This document shows positions 55,219-64,000 of a DNA stretch of 64,000 bases, piece by piece. This stretch comes from Psychroflexus curvus (GTDB taxonomy: Bacteria; Bacteroidota; Bacteroidia; Flavobacteriales; Flavobacteriaceae). The notes under the pieces were generated by a model. It was not told the DNA's origin. It did no database searches and saw only the letters and a list, made by a program, of their open reading frames with translations. The stretch's first letter is position 1. Each line of letters starts with the position of its first letter. The position numbers and the translations under genes were made by a program. The DNA lies in the NCBI RefSeq assembly GCF_020164585.1, contig NZ_JAIQZF010000002.1:186001-250000 (forward strand). The letters run 5' to 3'.

Positions 55219-56526
55219 ATGAAAATAGCAGTAGTCGGTACAGGATACGTAGGTCTTGTTACAGGAACATGTTTGGCAGAAAATGGAAATGAAGTCCTGT
55301 GTGTCGATATAGATAAAAACAAAGTTGACCAAATGAAAGCAGGTGTAGTTCCAATTTATGAACCGCATCTGGATGTGCTCTTCGAAAGAAATATTGAAGC
55401 GGGCCGACTCAACTTTACAACCGACTTAAAAGAAGGTTTAGACTTTGGAGACGTGATTTTCCTAGCGCTTCCCACGCCAGAAAATGGGGATGGTTCTGCT
55501 GACTTAAAATATGTTTTAGGTGTTGCCAAAGAAATTGGCGAATACATCACCTCTTATAAAGTGATTGTCGATAAAAGTACGGTTCCCGTAGGAACTGCAG
55601 GCCTTGTGAGGACGACTATCGAAAAAGACTGTAAAACTGAATTTGATGTCGTATCCAATCCAGAGTTTTTGAGAGAGGGTTTTGCTGTCGATGACTTCCT
55701 AAAGCCAGAGCGCATTGTCATTGGCTCGAGCAGTGCAAGAGCAACAGAGGTTATGGAACGCCTGTACCAGCCCTTCGTGAGGTCTGGAAACCCAATCCTC
55801 ATTATGGATGAAAAGTCTGCTGAACTTACCAAATACGCCTCAAATTCCTTTCTGGCAACCAAAATCACCTTTATGAATGAAATCGCTAACTACTGTGAAA
55901 AAGTAGGAGCAGATGTAGATAAGGTGAGGATTGGCATGGGAACCGATTCCCGGATTGGTAAACGCTTTCTCTTTCCAGGTATAGGATATGGAGGGTCCTG
56001 CTTTCCAAAAGACGTAAAAGCACTTCACAAATCTGGAAAAGATATAAATTACACTTTTAAAATTTTGGATGCTGTTGTAGATGTCAACGATAAACAAAAA
56101 ACCATCCTTTTCCCTGAAATCTCCTCGTTTTTTGAAGATGACCTGAAAGGCAAAACCATAGCTATATGGGGATTAGCCTTTAAGCCAGAAACAGACGATA
56201 TTCGCGAAGCTCCAGCACTCTTCATGATAGATAAATTGCTGGAAGCCGGCGCAATAGTGAAAGCCTTCGACCCAGAAGCTATGGAAAATGTAGAGCAGAA
56301 ATATGATGATAAGATTGGCTTTGGAAAAGACATGTATGAAGTAACAGAAGGCGCAGATGCCCTTCTTATATGCACAGAATGGAGTATTTTTAGAACTCCA
56401 GATTACAAGCGTTTAAAACTAAACTTAAGACAACCAGTTATTTTTGACGGAAGAAATTTATATCCAACTGTTGAGTTAGCTAAAGAAGGAATTCACTATA
56501 TTTCCATAGGAAGACAAAAGGTATAA
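55219..56526 (+). CDS. ugd: UDP-glucose 6-dehydrogenase
   Basis: Oxidises UDP-glucose to UDP-glucuronate with two NAD+. N-terminal Rossmann motif VVGTGYVGLVTGTCLAENG; catalytic Cys in PGIGYGGSCFPKDVKAL; C-terminal UDP-binding domain with IWGLAFKPETDDIREAPAL. 435 residues, full length. It starts a tight four-gene unit (3-base gaps) and its product feeds the next enzyme. Confidence 0.96.
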   Translation: MKIAVVGTGYVGLVTGTCLAENGNEVLCVDIDKNKVDQMKAGVVPIYEPHLDVLFERNIEAGRLNFTTDLKEGLDFGDVIFLALPTPENGDGSADLKYVLGVAKEIGEYITSYKVIVDKSTVPVGTAGLVRTTIEKDCKTEFDVVSNPEFLREGFAVDDFLKPERIVIGSSSARATEVMERLYQPFVRSGNPILIMDEKSAELTKYASNSFLATKITFMNEIANYCEKVGADVDKVRIGMGTDSRIGKRFLFPGIGYGGSCFPKDVKALHKSGKDINYTFKILDAVVDVNDKQKTILFPEISSFFEDDLKGKTIAIWGLAFKPETDDIREAPALFMIDKLLEAGAIVKAFDPEAMENVEQKYDDKIGFGKDMYEVTEGADALLICTEWSIFRTPDYKRLKLNLRQPVIFDGRNLYPTVELAKEGIHYISIGRQKV

Positions 56527-56529
56527 CTC

Positions 56530-57516
56530 ATGAAGAAAGTATTAATTACAGGCGCTGCAGGGTTTTTAGGCTCTCACCTTTGCGATAAATTCATAAAAGA
56601 GGGGTTTAAAGTGATTGGGATGGATAATCTTATTACTGGAGATCTAAAAAATATAGAACATCTTTTTAAACTGGAGTCCTTCGAATTTTATCATCATGAC
56701 GTTAGTAAGTTTGTCCATGTCCCTGGTGATTTAGATTATATTCTCCACTTTGCTTCCCCAGCAAGCCCAATCGATTATTTAAAAATACCCATCCAGACGC
56801 TTAAAGTAGGGTCTCTAGGTACACACAACTTGTTAGGTTTGGCAAAGGCAAAGGGGGCAAGACTTCTTATTGCTTCCACAAGTGAGGTTTATGGAGATCC
56901 TTTGGTTCATCCCCAAACTGAAGAATACTACGGAAATGTCAACACTATTGGTCCCAGAGGGGTTTATGATGAAGCGAAACGCTTTCAGGAATCATTGACG
57001 ATGGCTTATCATCGTTTTCATGGGTTAGAAACCAGGATAGTTAGAATCTTTAATACGTACGGTCCGAGAATGCGTTTAAATGACGGTCGTGTCATTCCAG
57101 CATTTATAGGTCAGGCTTTGCGAGGAGAAGACCTCACTGTTTTCGGAGATGGCTCTCAAACGCGATCGTTTTGTTATGTCGACGATCAGGTAGAAGGCAT
57201 CTATAAACTCTTGATGAGTGATTACGCCGAACCTGTGAATATTGGAAATCCTTATGAAATATCTATTTTAGACTTTGCTAAAGAAATTATCAAGCTGACA
57301 AAAACCGACCAGAAAATTGTTTTCAAACCTTTGCCTAAAGATGATCCCATGCAGCGACAACCAGATATTTCTAAAGCAAAATCTATACTTAGATGGGAGC
57401 CCAAAGTGGAAAGAGAGGAAGGTATGAAACTGACCTACGATTATTTTAAATCTCTTAGCAAAGAGGAGTTGCAAAGAAGTGAGCACAAAGACTTTTCAGA
57501 TCATAATAGGAAATAG
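56530..57516 (+). CDS. uxs: UDP-glucuronate decarboxylase (UDP-xylose synthase)
   Basis: Short-chain dehydrogenase-fold enzyme that converts UDP-glucuronate to UDP-xylose. NAD motif [16 protein letters not shown], the catalytic Tyr-x-x-x-Lys in [13 protein letters not shown], and the UXS-typical [20 protein letters not shown] and [19 protein letters not shown] are all seen. 328 residues. With ugd directly upstream it implies xylose, or glucuronate and xylose, in the polymer. Confidence 0.93.
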   Translation: MKKVLITGAAGFLGSHLCDKFIKEGFKVIGMDNLITGDLKNIEHLFKLESFEFYHHDVSKFVHVPGDLDYILHFASPASPIDYLKIPIQTLKVGSLGTHNLLGLAKAKGARLLIASTSEVYGDPLVHPQTEEYYGNVNTIGPRGVYDEAKRFQESLTMAYHRFHGLETRIVRIFNTYGPRMRLNDGRVIPAFIGQALRGEDLTVFGDGSQTRSFCYVDDQVEGIYKLLMSDYAEPVNIGNPYEISILDFAKEIIKLTKTDQKIVFKPLPKDDPMQRQPDISKAKSILRWEPKVEREEGMKLTYDYFKSLSKEELQRSEHKDFSDHNRK

Positions 57517-57519
57517 TAA

Positions 57520-58866
57520 ATGGCCAAAACAGGACGGTATTCTCCTTATATAAGACCCATATCCTATGTTGTTGATTTAGGAATACTGATTCTATTTGCA
57601 TTTCAGTTCAAGTTTGACTTTGAGATGAGCTTTTTATTCTACGCTTATCTGGTTCTTTCCTGGCTTTTACTGTCTATCTATTTAGGATTTTATGAGGTTT
57701 ATCGTTTTACTAAATTAATTAAAATCACTTCGCTTACAATAACTCAAGCGGTGCTTTTCACCTTAATTATATTTAGTTTTTTTGGTTTTTTCTATCAGTT
57801 TAGCAGAGAGCCTTCAAGGATATTTCTCTATTTAGGAAAATCATTTACAGTTATTTTTTTAATCAAGATCTCGTTACATTTCTTTTTGAAAAAATACAGG
57901 AAAGACCTAGGAGGAAATTTCAGAAAAACTATTATCGTAGGAGAATCCACTAAAACACTTCAATTGAAATCTTTTTTTGATGATAACCCGGAATATGGTT
58001 ATCAATGTCAAAGGTTATTTAAAACACAATCCAATTCAAGCATTGAACAAATAGGTGAATTTGTTTTAAAAAATGAGATTGATGAAATCTACTGTTCAAT
58101 GTCTGAGCTTAACAACGAACAGCTTAATCAGATCATAAGCTTTGCGGATAACAACCTAAAGGTCCTTAAATTTTTGCCAGATAACAAAGACCTTTATTCT
58201 CGAAAATTAAATTATGAGTATTATGGATTTTTACCGATCATTTCATTAAGGAGAATCCCAATAGATTTACCTATCAATAAATTTTTAAAGCGTGCCTTTG
58301 ATGTGATATTAAGCCTGGTGGTAATCATATTGATTTTATCATGGTTAACCCCATTACTCGCCATTTGGATAAAGATGGAAAGTAAAGGAGCCGTTTTTTT
58401 TAAGCAGAAACGCAACGGCCTGGATTACGAGGAGTTTTATTGCTATAAATACCGTTCTATGAAACCTAATCCAGAGGCCGATCTTCATCAAGTCAATAAA
58501 AATGACAAAAGGAGAACTAAAATCGGCAAATTTATGCGCAAAACAAGCATAGATGAATTACCTCAGTTTTTTAATGTTTTTAAAGGAGACATGAGTGTGG
58601 TAGGACCAAGACCCCACATGGTAAGCCATACCCATAATTATGCAGAAAGTGTAGATAAATTTATGGTGAGGCATTTTATAAAACCTGGAATTACAGGTCT
58701 TGCTCAGGTGAGTGGTTACAGGGGAGAAGTTGAAACCGAACAAGATATCATCAACAGAGTAAAATACGATATTTTTTATTTGGAAAACTGGTCATTGCTT
58801 TTGGATGTAAAGATTATATTTCAAACGATGAGTAACACCATCAAAGGAGATAAAAAAGCTTATTAA
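57520..58866 (+). CDS. Polyprenyl-phosphate sugar-1-phosphate transferase (WcaJ-type)
   Basis: Initiating transferase that loads the first sugar phosphate onto undecaprenyl phosphate. Four N-terminal helices and a CoA-binding-like domain precede a C-terminal catalytic domain with RAFDVILSLVVIILIL (membrane-dipping helix), KYRSMKPNPEAD, RKTSIDELPQFFNVFKGDMS and VVGPRPHM. 448 residues. Probably glucose- or galactose-1-phosphate specific, an inference from the WcaJ family. Confidence 0.92.
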   Translation: MAKTGRYSPYIRPISYVVDLGILILFAFQFKFDFEMSFLFYAYLVLSWLLLSIYLGFYEVYRFTKLIKITSLTITQAVLFTLIIFSFFGFFYQFSREPSRIFLYLGKSFTVIFLIKISLHFFLKKYRKDLGGNFRKTIIVGESTKTLQLKSFFDDNPEYGYQCQRLFKTQSNSSIEQIGEFVLKNEIDEIYCSMSELNNEQLNQIISFADNNLKVLKFLPDNKDLYSRKLNYEYYGFLPIISLRRIPIDLPINKFLKRAFDVILSLVVIILILSWLTPLLAIWIKMESKGAVFFKQKRNGLDYEEFYCYKYRSMKPNPEADLHQVNKNDKRRTKIGKFMRKTSIDELPQFFNVFKGDMSVVGPRPHMVSHTHNYAESVDKFMVRHFIKPGITGLAQVSGYRGEVETEQDIINRVKYDIFYLENWSLLLDVKIIFQTMSNTIKGDKKAY

Positions 58867-59618
58867 TGTCAGATCTGGTTTCTATAATAACTCCGGTTTA
58901 CAATGCAGAAAAATACATTGAAGAGACTTTAAAATCAGTCAGTAATCAAACTTATAGTAACTGGGAGCATGTTTTGGTAGATGATTGTTCTTCAGATCAT
59001 TCAGTTGAGATTATCGAAGAATTAGCGAAGACCGATCAAAGAATTAAAGTGATTAAATTATCAGAGAATAGCGGCCCTGCAGTGGCTAGGAATAAAGCTA
59101 TAGATATAGCCACAGGTCGATACCTTGCTTTTCTGGATGCCGATGATATTTGGTTTGACTTTCATTTGAAAGATTCTTTGGAGTTCATGAATTCATCAGG
59201 TTATGATTTTGTTTTTGCTTCTTACAAAAGGGCGGACGAAAACTTGAATTTTATCTATTCAGATTTTGAAGTTCCCGCAAAAGTCTCTTATACGGATATC
59301 CTAAAGACCAATTCTATAAGTTGTCTTACCGCAGTAGTCGATATAAAGAACTTAGGTAAGAAGAAAATGCCGCTTATACGCAAACGGCAAGATATGGGCT
59401 TATGGCTTAATTACCTAAAAGACACAGCCTATGCTTACGGCATAAAACAGCCTCATGCCATCTATAGAATTAGAGAAAACTCTCTTTCCAGAAATAAATT
59501 TAATCTCATAAAATACCAGTGGGAATTTTATAGAAAAGTGGAGCACCTTTCTGTTCTTAACTCATTTTATTATTTGGTGATTTGGACGTATTCAGGGTAT
59601 AAAAAATATAAGAACTGA
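58866..59618 (+). CDS. Family 2 glycosyltransferase
   Basis: GT-A glycosyltransferase with SIITPVYNAEKYIEETLKSV, VDDCSSDHSVEIIEELAKT and the DxD motif in YLAFLDADDIWFDFHL. 250 residues, soluble, slightly short at the C-terminus but within family range. The ATG shares one base with the wcaJ-like stop (TAATG), so it is coupled to it and may add the second sugar. Confidence 0.9.
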   Translation: MSDLVSIITPVYNAEKYIEETLKSVSNQTYSNWEHVLVDDCSSDHSVEIIEELAKTDQRIKVIKLSENSGPAVARNKAIDIATGRYLAFLDADDIWFDFHLKDSLEFMNSSGYDFVFASYKRADENLNFIYSDFEVPAKVSYTDILKTNSISCLTAVVDIKNLGKKKMPLIRKRQDMGLWLNYLKDTAYAYGIKQPHAIYRIRENSLSRNKFNLIKYQWEFYRKVEHLSVLNSFYYLVIWTYSGYKKYKN

Positions 59619-59788
59619 TCCTGTTTTGGTACCGATAAGTCTCATAATAAATGCTTTTTTTCCTCAATGTTTTTTTCATTTTGCTTTCTGTGAAATAGAA
59701 TCCTCAATTTTCAATAGAAGGTCGTAATGACGTTAAATCTTTAGCATTTATTTATAAGCCCATCGGAAGTTTCCAGAGTTTCATTGCT

Positions 59789-59796
59789 TAAATTTG
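59789..59796 (+). promoter_or_regulatory. Putative -7 promoter box of pncB-pncA
   Basis: TAAATTTG matches TAnnTTTG exactly, 17 bases before the pncB ATG. The 195-base spacer from the polysaccharide locus shows nothing else recognisable. Confidence 0.5.
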
Positions 59797-59813
59797 ATTA
59801 AATTCATAGAAGC

Positions 59814-61226
59814 ATGCACAACTTCACGGCAACCTATACCGATTTATACCAGATCAATATGGCTCAGGTTTACTTTCAGCAAGGTAAGCATGAACACGAA
59901 GCTGTTTTTGATTATTTTTTCAGAAAACTTCCTTTCGAAGGCGGTTACGCCATATTTGCGGGCTTAGAAACTTTACTAGAAGTTTTAGAAAATTTTCAGT
60001 TTTCAAAAGAAGACTTGGAATTTTTAAAAGAACAAGGCTTAGATTCAAAATTTCTAGATTACCTCAAAGATTTTAAATTCAAGGGAGATATTTTCAGTTC
60101 AACAGAAGGAGATATTGTGTTCCCTACCAGGCCAGTACTTCAAGTCGAAGCCAATATGGTGGAAGCTCAATTGGTAGAAACCATTTTACTTAACATACTC
60201 AACTTCCAGACCCTCATCGCGACCAAAGCCAGCCGCATTAGAAAATCTGCTGGAGAGCAAATGCTCATTGATTTCGGTATGCGACGTGCCCAAAGTACTG
60301 GAGCCTATCATGCAAGCAGAGCAGCTTTTATTGGTGGTTTTGAAGCGACAAGTAATGTAGTGGCGGGTAAAGACTTTAACATTCCGATTTCAGGTACTAT
60401 GGCGCATTCTTTTGTCCAAAGTTATGAAGAGGAATTAACGGCTTTTCGCGATTTTGCCCGAAGTCATCCAGACAATACGATTTTACTAATTGACACCTAT
60501 GACACGCTCAAAAGTGGATTGCCCAATGCTATCACTGTTGGTAACGAAATGAAATCCCGTGGAGAGGAACTCAAAGGTATCCGTTTAGATAGTGGGGACT
60601 TATCCTACCTGGCCAAAAAGTGCAGAGAAGCATTAGATGAAGCAGGGTTACAGCATGTAAAAATCGCGGCATCAAATCAGTTGGATGAATATGTCATCAG
60701 AAGTTTAAAAGAACAAAACGGGCCTATAGATGTTTTTGGGGTGGGCACCAATTTAGTTATTGGAGACCCCGACGCTGCACTTGATGGGGTTTATAAACTG
60801 GCTTTTGCAAATGGAAAACCAAGAATCAAACTTTCAGAAAATCTGGCCAAACTTACCCTGCCCCACAAAAAGCAAATCTATAGAATGAGAAATTCTGAAG
60901 GAAAACTCACAGGAGCCGACGCCGTGACCATGAGAGATGAAACCGATGTTAAACACATGAATCACCCTTTCGATGCTTCAAAATCACTGAATTTCAATAA
61001 TTGTACTAAGGAAGCTTTACTTCACTATGTCATGAAAGATGGAATACGTACAGAACCACCTAAAAGCCTAGAAGACATCAAAGCCTATTCGAGAAAGCGC
61101 TTAGCCGAATTTTCAGAAGAATTTCAGCGTTTTGAAAACCCTCATATTTATAAAGTTGGAATTTCAAACCAGCTTCTCGAAGAACGGGATGCATTAAGAA
61201 ATCATTACAAAAACAAAAACGCATGA
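59814..61226 (+). CDS. pncB: Nicotinate phosphoribosyltransferase
   Basis: Makes nicotinate mononucleotide from nicotinate and PRPP, the entry to the Preiss-Handler route. It begins ATYTDLYQINMAQVYF and shows DFGMRRAQSTGAYHASRAAF, GTMAHSFVQSYEEELTAF, IRLDSGDLSYLAKKCREAL and DVFGVGTNLVIGDPDAALDG. 470 residues, full length. It overlaps pncA by four bases. Confidence 0.96.
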   Translation: MHNFTATYTDLYQINMAQVYFQQGKHEHEAVFDYFFRKLPFEGGYAIFAGLETLLEVLENFQFSKEDLEFLKEQGLDSKFLDYLKDFKFKGDIFSSTEGDIVFPTRPVLQVEANMVEAQLVETILLNILNFQTLIATKASRIRKSAGEQMLIDFGMRRAQSTGAYHASRAAFIGGFEATSNVVAGKDFNIPISGTMAHSFVQSYEEELTAFRDFARSHPDNTILLIDTYDTLKSGLPNAITVGNEMKSRGEELKGIRLDSGDLSYLAKKCREALDEAGLQHVKIAASNQLDEYVIRSLKEQNGPIDVFGVGTNLVIGDPDAALDGVYKLAFANGKPRIKLSENLAKLTLPHKKQIYRMRNSEGKLTGADAVTMRDETDVKHMNHPFDASKSLNFNNCTKEALLHYVMKDGIRTEPPKSLEDIKAYSRKRLAEFSEEFQRFENPHIYKVGISNQLLEERDALRNHYKNKNA

Positions 61227-61813
61227 AAACCATACTCATCGTAGACGTTCAGCTCGACTTTATGCCTGGAGGAGGCTTAGAAGTAGAAAAAGGGGACCAA
61301 ATCATATCTCACATCAACCTGATTCAGCCACAGTACGATCTTGTTTTAGCCACACAGGACTGGCATCCACATAACCACATGAGCTTTGCCTCCAGTCACG
61401 AGAATTTCAAGCCTTTCCAGGACAAAGAAATCGATGGCTACCAGCAAACTTTGTGGCCAGACCACTGTATACAAGGCAGTAAAGGTGCAGAATTTCATCC
61501 CGATATGCGAACCAACTGCATCGAAGCCATTTTCAGAAAGGGCACCGATGCCAACATCGACAGTTACAGCGCTTTCTATGACAATCACCACAAAAAATCC
61601 ACTGGACTTGCGGGGTATCTCAAAGAAAAAGGCTGCGAAACTATAGACATCTGCGGTTTGGCTGGCGATATTTGCGTGTATTTCACCATTAGAGATGCGC
61701 TGAAGGAAGGTTTTCAGGTGAGGGTTTTGGAAAAAGCTACCAAATCTTTAGACCAGAATAAATTCAATCAGCAAAAAGAAGAACTGAAAGCAGAAGGGGT
61801 TGACTTTCTTTGA
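61223..61813 (+). CDS. pncA: Nicotinamidase
   Basis: Hydrolyses nicotinamide to nicotinate, which pncB then uses. Catalytic Asp8 in LIVDVQLDFMPGGGL; metal ligands in TQDWHPHNHMSF; catalytic Cys in ICGLAGDICVYFTI with the neighbouring cis-peptide region. 196 residues. The ATGA overlap with pncB makes a two-step NAD salvage operon. Confidence 0.95.
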   Translation: MKTILIVDVQLDFMPGGGLEVEKGDQIISHINLIQPQYDLVLATQDWHPHNHMSFASSHENFKPFQDKEIDGYQQTLWPDHCIQGSKGAEFHPDMRTNCIEAIFRKGTDANIDSYSAFYDNHHKKSTGLAGYLKEKGCETIDICGLAGDICVYFTIRDALKEGFQVRVLEKATKSLDQNKFNQQKEELKAEGVDFL

Positions 61814-61854
61814 TTTTTTGAAGGACAATGAACTCGATTGCTTAGCGATTTTTG

Positions 61855-61891
61855 CGTTTTTTCTTCTTTGCGGTCTTTGCGTGAAAAATTA
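61855..61891. repeat. Inverted copy of the TTCACGCAAAG...CAAAGAAG dispersed motif
   Basis: TTCTTCTTTGCGGTCTTTGC then GTGAAAAATTATTTC. Its complement, TTCACGCAAAGACCGCAAAG, matches the general pattern found near 893 and 30850. The region lies between the converging pncA and helicase genes and has no ORF. Confidence 0.5.
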
Positions 61892-61907
61892 TTTCAAACT
61901 TTTATTT

Positions 61908-61953
61908 TCGACTCACGACTCACCCCCGATAGCTATCGGGGCACGACTCACGA
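61908..61953. repeat. 18-bp palindrome flanked by ACTCACG repeats
   Basis: CCCCGATAG at 61924-61932 is followed by its inverted complement CTATCGGGG (61933-61941), a perfect 18-bp palindrome. CGACTCACGACTCAC precedes it and CACGACTCACGAC follows. Both the palindrome and the ACTCACG tandem are, in my recollection, frequent between genes in flavobacteria. The palindrome may act as a bidirectional terminator for pncA and the helicase gene. Confidence 0.65.
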
Positions 61954-64000
61954 CTTTTGTAGCTTTTTGATCATTTTTTGAATCCTGTCGCTCAGTTTTT
62001 CAGAAGATAATTTTTCCCGTAATCGGTCGGTGATGATCGGGAAAGAGAAGGGAGTGGGTTTCTGGCAGGATTTCCAAACGATTTCCTGAGTGGCTATGCG
62101 CTCCAGGGCTTTTTGTAAGCGGCCCTGTTCCAAAGAGTGCTCAAAGGTTTCTGTAAAGGCCTGTTGATACAGGGGATTGTCTGGGTCAAAATCCTTGAAA
62201 ACATCAAAAATCAACTGCGAACTGGATTGCAGGTGTTTGTTTTTAATGAGTTTGTTGGGATAGCCTGTAAAGACTAAACCCGCAATCACGGCAATGTCTC
62301 TAAATTTACGCTTTGCCATTTCTGTGGCGTTTAAACTTTTGTATAAATCATCCAAAAGATAGTCTGCCGTAAACAAATCGTTGTCCAGAACCGCTTGCAT
62401 GTCCACAGCTTGGTCAGACAACAACTCAAATCCATAATCATTGAAAGCCAGCGAAAAGGAAATTGGCGATAACAAACTGATGCGGTAAGCCAGCAAACTT
62501 CCCATAGCTTCATGTACAAATCGACCTTCAAACGGATAGAAAATATGATGAAAGCCATCCCGGGTTTTGAAGGTTTCAATTAAAAACTGATGAGGTTTCG
62601 GCACAATCGATTCTAGATTTTGGCGTTCAAAAATAGGTTCCAGGGCCTTCAATTCCGGACTTTTTTCGTCAGCATCACTATTGTAAAGTTCCTCTCTCAG
62701 AAGTTCACTCATTTGAGATGTCAATGTCAATCGACCACCCATCCAGCTTGGCACTTTAGAGGTTTTAGATTTCGATTTTCTTACTAACACCTGCATTTGC
62801 TTGATTCTGACCAATTCCAGATTTCGGCCTGCAAACGTGAATACATCGCCGGGCTTTAATTTGGAAATGAACCATTCTTCTATAGAGCCTATAAAACCAC
62901 CAGTTATGTATTTGACGGTAAGCACGGCATCACTTACGATTGTGCCAATTTGCAGGCGATGCCGCATAGCAATACCCTTTCTGTTGACTTTATAAAGTCC
63001 GTCGTCTTCAATTTCTACTTTTCTGTACTCGTCATAAGTTTGCAGAGCCTCACCTCCTTTGGTGATAAAATTGAGTGCCCAACTCCACTGATCTTCTGTA
63101 AGGGTTTGGAAACAAAACGTCGACTGAATTTCAGGCAAAATGTCTTTGGGGTAAAATCCGTCAGACACCGCCAAAGTGGTTAAGTACTGAACCAGCACAT
63201 CAAAGCTGTTGAGGTAAGGCAGACGATCTTCAACCACCTTGCTTTCCACTGCTTTTTGCAGGGCTGAAGCTTCAATCAACTCGATAGCGTGGGTAGGTAA
63301 AAAATAAATGACACTGGTTTTACCGGGCTGATGGCCACTTCTTCCGGCGCGTTGTAAGAAACGAGCAACACCTTTAGGACCACCAATTTGAATGATGGTT
63401 TCTACAGGCGCAAAGTCAACGCCAAGGTCTAAACTTGAGGTACAAACCACAGCTTTGAGGCTTTCATTCCGGATAGCGCCTTCTACCCAAAGCCTCGTGT
63501 CTTTGTTGATGCTCCCGTGATGCATAGCCAGTTCTCCAGCAAATTCAGGATGCTTTTCCAAAATCTTCTGAAACCAAATTTCACACTGAGATCTCGTATT
63601 TGTAAACAATAACGTGGTCTTTGAAGCTTTGATAATCGGTATGACGTCTTCCAGTAAATGCAATCCCAGATGACCCCGCCAGGGAAATTTATCCATGGTT
63701 TCAGGAATTATGCTTTGGACGTGGATATTCTTCTTTATATCCGCTTTGATCAACGTGGAATTGTCCAGCATTTTTGGATCAACGCCTAAAAGCACATCCC
63801 GCGCTTGTTCCAGATTGCCTATGGTGGCAGAAATACCCCAGACTCTCAGCTGAGGATTGATGGTTTTGAATCTGGAAAGTGCCAGCTCCATCTGCACGCC
63901 ACGTTTGGTGCCGAGGAGTTCATGCCACTCATCAACTACAATGGCCTGGCAATCTTTAAAGGTTTTAGGGTAGTCTTTGGAAGCAAGCAGGAGTTGAAGG
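61948..64000 (-). CDS. Lhr-like DEXH helicase, C-terminal part (5' end beyond window)
   Basis: Large superfamily 2 helicase of the ligase-associated DNA damage response type. The frame is open to 64000; visible are AIVVDEWHELLGTKRGVQ (DEWH Walker B), RVWGISATIGNLEQA (motif III), LLFTNTRSQCEIWFQKIL, VVCTSSLDLGVDFAPVETII and KGVARFLQRAGRSGHQ (motif VI), then the long Lhr-core winged-helix and C-terminal domain. The GTG near 63897 is internal, since conserved sequence continues upstream. The partner ligase and MPE nuclease are not in the window. Confidence 0.92.
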   Translation of the reverse strand, partial: LQLLLASKDYPKTFKDCQAIVVDEWHELLGTKRGVQMELALSRFKTINPQLRVWGISATIGNLEQARDVLLGVDPKMLDNSTLIKADIKKNIHVQSIIPETMDKFPWRGHLGLHLLEDVIPIIKASKTTLLFTNTRSQCEIWFQKILEKHPEFAGELAMHHGSINKDTRLWVEGAIRNESLKAVVCTSSLDLGVDFAPVETIIQIGGPKGVARFLQRAGRSGHQPGKTSVIYFLPTHAIELIEASALQKAVESKVVEDRLPYLNSFDVLVQYLTTLAVSDGFYPKDILPEIQSTFCFQTLTEDQWSWALNFITKGGEALQTYDEYRKVEIEDDGLYKVNRKGIAMRHRLQIGTIVSDAVLTVKYITGGFIGSIEEWFISKLKPGDVFTFAGRNLELVRIKQMQVLVRKSKSKTSKVPSWMGGRLTLTSQMSELLREELYNSDADEKSPELKALEPIFERQNLESIVPKPHQFLIETFKTRDGFHHIFYPFEGRFVHEAMGSLLAYRISLLSPISFSLAFNDYGFELLSDQAVDMQAVLDNDLFTADYLLDDLYKSLNATEMAKRKFRDIAVIAGLVFTGYPNKLIKNKHLQSSSQLIFDVFKDFDPDNPLYQQAFTETFEHSLEQGRLQKALERIATQEIVWKSCQKPTPFSFPIITDRLREKLSSEKLSDRIQKMIKKLQKS

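Noticed and set aside
61223-61813. Isochorismatase-type function for the pncA product
   Set aside because: The fold is shared, but the metal-ligand block, the catalytic Cys context and coupling to pncB fit nicotinamidase.
63895-63897. GTG near 63897 as the start of the helicase
   Set aside because: Conserved sequence, including the DEWH motif, continues in frame upstream to the window edge, so the gene is truncated by the window and this codon is internal.

Overview
The window reads as a contiguous piece of a Bacteroidota chromosome, most likely Flavobacteriaceae. The evidence is the gene set: a PorP/SprF type IX secretion protein, an IPExxxVDY-family protein, a TonB with the Bacteroidota FPGC motif, ribosomal protein S16 with a long Ala/Glu/Lys tail, a purH-mreBCD-mrdA-rodA operon, and several upstream boxes matching the Bacteroidota -7 element TAnnTTTG. 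Genus cannot be set from sequence alone. I see no rRNA, tRNA, CRISPR array, prophage or intact insertion sequence.

Layout. 1-651 is the 5' part of dxs (cut by the window edge). 1-5 kb: TonB, a double-NBD peptide-type ABC ATPase translationally coupled to a PolB-like exonuclease, then rpsP-rimM. 5.6-12.7 kb (minus): purH-mreB-mreC-mreD-mrdA-rodA, the rod-shape/elongasome operon. 12.7-13.1 kb: a cluster of hairpins and dispersed repeats. 13.1-16.8 kb (minus): cysQ-cysC-cysD-cysN, a complete PAPS synthesis and PAP turnover set without a reductase. 17-21.5 kb: DUF547, a TIGR04283-type glycosyltransferase, an FAD oxidoreductase and a polytopic Fe-S protein, with a perfect 42-bp palindrome inside the operon; then katG. 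24-28 kb: a small envelope protein, a lipoprotein coupled to PorP/SprF, an orphan NusG-like regulator and DUF3108. 28-31 kb: tyrosine catabolism (hppD, hmgA). 31-35 kb: an outer-membrane patatin-Omp85 fusion and uvrC. 35.1-35.4 kb: a decayed YefM/YoeB-like toxin-antitoxin pair. 35-48 kb is housekeeping: alr, tdk, rsmI, pyk, rnc, fabF, acpP, purN, RNase H, a PfkB kinase and a long PurF-like protein.

48.2-59.6 kb is an exopolysaccharide or capsule locus: Wzz-like protein, Wzx flippase, pyruvyl transferase, two polymerase/ligase-like membrane proteins, one oppositely oriented GT4, then ugd-uxs (UDP-glucuronate to UDP-xylose), a WcaJ-type initiating transferase and a GT2. Its first two thirds are visibly more AT-rich than the surroundings, as expected for an exchanged polysaccharide block. 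59.8-61.8 kb is a pncB-pncA NAD salvage pair. The right edge holds a minus-strand Lhr-like helicase whose N-terminus lies beyond the window.

No wholly new system is evident. The least explained items are the matched 42-bp palindromes whose arms co-vary, the hairpin-rich spacer at 12.8-12.95 kb, the toxin-antitoxin remnant, the long PurF paralogue, and the unplaced NusG-like and PorP/SprF genes.
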